Position numbers and translations under genes: made by a program
Source of the DNA: Hellea sp.
GTDB lineage: Bacteria > Pseudomonadota > Alphaproteobacteria > Caulobacterales > Maricaulaceae
DNA: 64,000 nucleotides
Direction of reading: 5' to 3'
Assembly: GCA_013002305.1 (NCBI GenBank)
Contig: JABDKG010000025.1
Span: 44,297-108,296 of the forward strand
Shown: one piece after another, positions 62,602 through 64,000 of the stretch
Numbering within the stretch: the stretch's first letter is position 1
How the letters are laid out: every line of letters begins with the position of its first letter
Notes under the pieces: generated by a model
Databases searched by the model: none
Seen by the model: only the letters and a program-made list of their open reading frames with translations
Told to the model about the DNA's origin: nothing

Positions 62602-64000
62602 ATGAAAAGCATCGGATTAATTGGATTTGGGATACTGCTGAGCGCCTGTCAGACGCTCAGCAGCGAACCGCCAAGTGCCTTCGATGATACGCGGCTCGAT
62701 CAGATTACATGGGATGGTCTGGAGAAATTTTCAGGCGACAACGAGTTTAAAACCTATATGCGCGAAGCGCGTAAACTCTCGGAAAAGCGCGATGGCTGGT
62801 GGGCCTCAAATGGATACACACTGCTCGCGCAAGCGGAATGCGAAAATCCGGAAGATTGCATGGATGATGAAATCGTTGTTACCGGCGCGTCGAGGTCGGC
62901 AAGCTCCGCTTCGCCGGTCAGTATCACTAATGTGCAGACACAAGGTGTCGATGAAGGCGATATCGTCAAACAGATCGGCGATCACCTGGTTGTCCTGCAA
63001 GATGGCCGACTATTCAGTGTCGATATGGGCAATACGTCCGGAAGCATGGAGTTTATTGACCGTTTCAACGTCTATAATGATGAAAATAGCGACACTTGGT
63101 ATGATGAAATCCTGACCTATAAAAACCGGATTTTGGTGACCGGCTATTCCTATGACGAAGAAGGCACCGAGCTGTCAGTTGTTGATCTCAATTCTGAAGG
63201 TAAATTTGAGAAAGTCGCGACTTTTTATATTTCGTCGGATGATTATTATGATCCGGAGAATTACGCGACCCGAATCGTTAATGGCAAGCTGGTCATCTAC
63301 ACGCCGCTCTATCTGACGGAATATTATGATTGGGAAGAGCTGGAATGGCCGGTTATTCGCCGCTGGGTCGATGAGGAAGCCTGGGACGACCGTATCGACG
63401 CCGCTTATGATGCCGATCAGGATCAACAGGCCGAAGCGCTCGAGGCTAAACTTGACCGGATGATTAGCGGGAAAAACCTGTTTGATGCCCGTAATATTTA
63501 TAAACCTGTGCAGCGAACCGCTGCGCCAGTTGTCCACTCAGTGTCGGTCTGTTCGCTGGACGCGCCCAGTGATGAAGAGCCCCTCGATTGTCGCAACACG
63601 GCGTTCATTGGCCCTGAACGGCAGGAAATGTATGTCTCCGGCAATGACGTCTTTATGTGGATCGGTCCGGGCTGGGACGATATTATGGATCCCGAAGACT
63701 CATGCGAAGCCGGGCAAATGGCAGATATCAAGACATCGATTCCCTCAGCGTTTTATCGAATTCCGATAGACGGGGTTCACCCGGAGGCCGTGTTTGTCAA
63801 AGGCGAGCCGATCAATCAGTTCTCATTTGAGACGTTCGGCGATGAGTTTCGCGCGGTTTTAAAGCTGACCTCTACCGAGTGTGAACAGGACTGGGATTCG
63901 GGAGCCGATCTGACGGTGATGAATTTTCCAATGTCGAAATTTTCACGAACGCCGAGCGAACTTTCGACCAAATATCAAACGCTCATTCCAAACATTGGAA
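62602..64000 (+). CDS. Beta-propeller lipoprotein (PF09826-like), cut by window end
   Basis: The frame opens at ATG 62602 with AGGGGA upstream and stays open to the last base (466 codons). It has a lipoprotein signal (MKSIGLIGFGILLSAC, Cys16), an EIVVTGA motif at residues 90-96 identical to that of the TonB receptor at 28320, and then SITNVQTQGVDEGDIVKQIGDHLVVLQDGRLFSVD, the signature start of the secreted C-terminal beta-propeller domain family PF09826. Later blocks include ILVTGYSYDEEGTELSVVDL and YVSGNDVFMWIGPGW. The function of the family is unknown. The C-terminus lies outside the window. Confidence 0.88.
   Translation, partial: MKSIGLIGFGILLSACQTLSSEPPSAFDDTRLDQITWDGLEKFSGDNEFKTYMREARKLSEKRDGWWASNGYTLLAQAECENPEDCMDDEIVVTGASRSASSASPVSITNVQTQGVDEGDIVKQIGDHLVVLQDGRLFSVDMGNTSGSMEFIDRFNVYNDENSDTWYDEILTYKNRILVTGYSYDEEGTELSVVDLNSEGKFEKVATFYISSDDYYDPENYATRIVNGKLVIYTPLYLTEYYDWEELEWPVIRRWVDEEAWDDRIDAAYDADQDQQAEALEAKLDRMISGKNLFDARNIYKPVQRTAAPVVHSVSVCSLDAPSDEEPLDCRNTAFIGPERQEMYVSGNDVFMWIGPGWDDIMDPEDSCEAGQMADIKTSIPSAFYRIPIDGVHPEAVFVKGEPINQFSFETFGDEFRAVLKLTSTECEQDWDSGADLTVMNFPMSKFSRTPSELSTKYQTLIPNIG

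Overview
The window looks like chromosomal DNA of an alphaproteobacterium with a GC content near 50%. The gene set points there: split F0 stator genes b and b' behind atpI-atpB-atpE, a CcrM-type GANTC methyltransferase, mutY divergent from a DUF721 gene-DsbA-smc operon, zapA beside a DUF4164 gene, gap-pgk-class I fba, rpoN-hpf-ptsN, an ftsE-ftsX-ydcF operon facing an MJ0042 zinc-ribbon gene, and a TIGR02302 protein. A consensus CtrA box (37455-37470) and CcrM suggest a Caulobacter/Hyphomonas/Maricaulis-like lineage. This placement is inference from gene content and order only. No tRNA, rRNA, CRISPR array, prophage or intact transposon was seen.

Layout. 1-2.5 kb: the 3' end of serA, two small envelope proteins and asd. 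2.5-9.9 kb (minus strand): two tandem sulfotransferase-like genes, a PhoD phosphatase, phosphomannomutase, KdsD and a family 2 glycosyltransferase, which together look like envelope polysaccharide and sugar metabolism. 10-12.5 kb: the F0 ATP synthase operon with its terminator. 12.6-18.3 kb: DUF721 gene, two DsbA-like lipoproteins and smc, divergent from mutY. 19.4-27.8 kb: GFA protein, a third sulfotransferase, ccrM, two thioesterases, a TspO-like membrane protein, DUF1697, lepA and two small unknowns. 28-30.4 kb: a likely zinc uptake locus. 30.4-37.3 kb: FKBP, a 2OG-Fe(II) oxygenase, lower glycolysis genes, DUF4164-zapA, cyclophilin, a 51-aa membrane protein and an HNH protein. 37.5-45.2 kb: a secreted propeller-like protein, ppx-ppk, and the ptsN-hpf-rpoN group. 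45.3-50.6 kb: an odd small-ORF locus, msrB, ubiA flanked by two inverted-repeat elements, rsmE, the 5-FCL gene, ymdB and yebC. 50.7-53.5 kb: an islet of four accessory genes separating yebC from ruvC. 53.6-59.8 kb: ruvCAB-ybgC-DUF3088 and the ftsEX operon. 59.9-64 kb: a TIGR02302 protein and a propeller lipoprotein cut by the window end.

Most of the window is ordinary housekeeping DNA. The points most worth a second look are: ruvB, whose reading frame offers only CTG as a start (54938); a small gene at 45334-45487 with a very strong Shine-Dalgarno but a -1 frame break and three perfect hairpins; a 16-bp palindrome on the start codon of a Cys/His-bearing small protein ahead of a His/acid-rich TonB receptor; an identical seven-residue EIVVTGA motif in that receptor and in an unrelated propeller lipoprotein; and the yebC-ruvC islet carrying two diverged paralogues of an unnamed secreted family.
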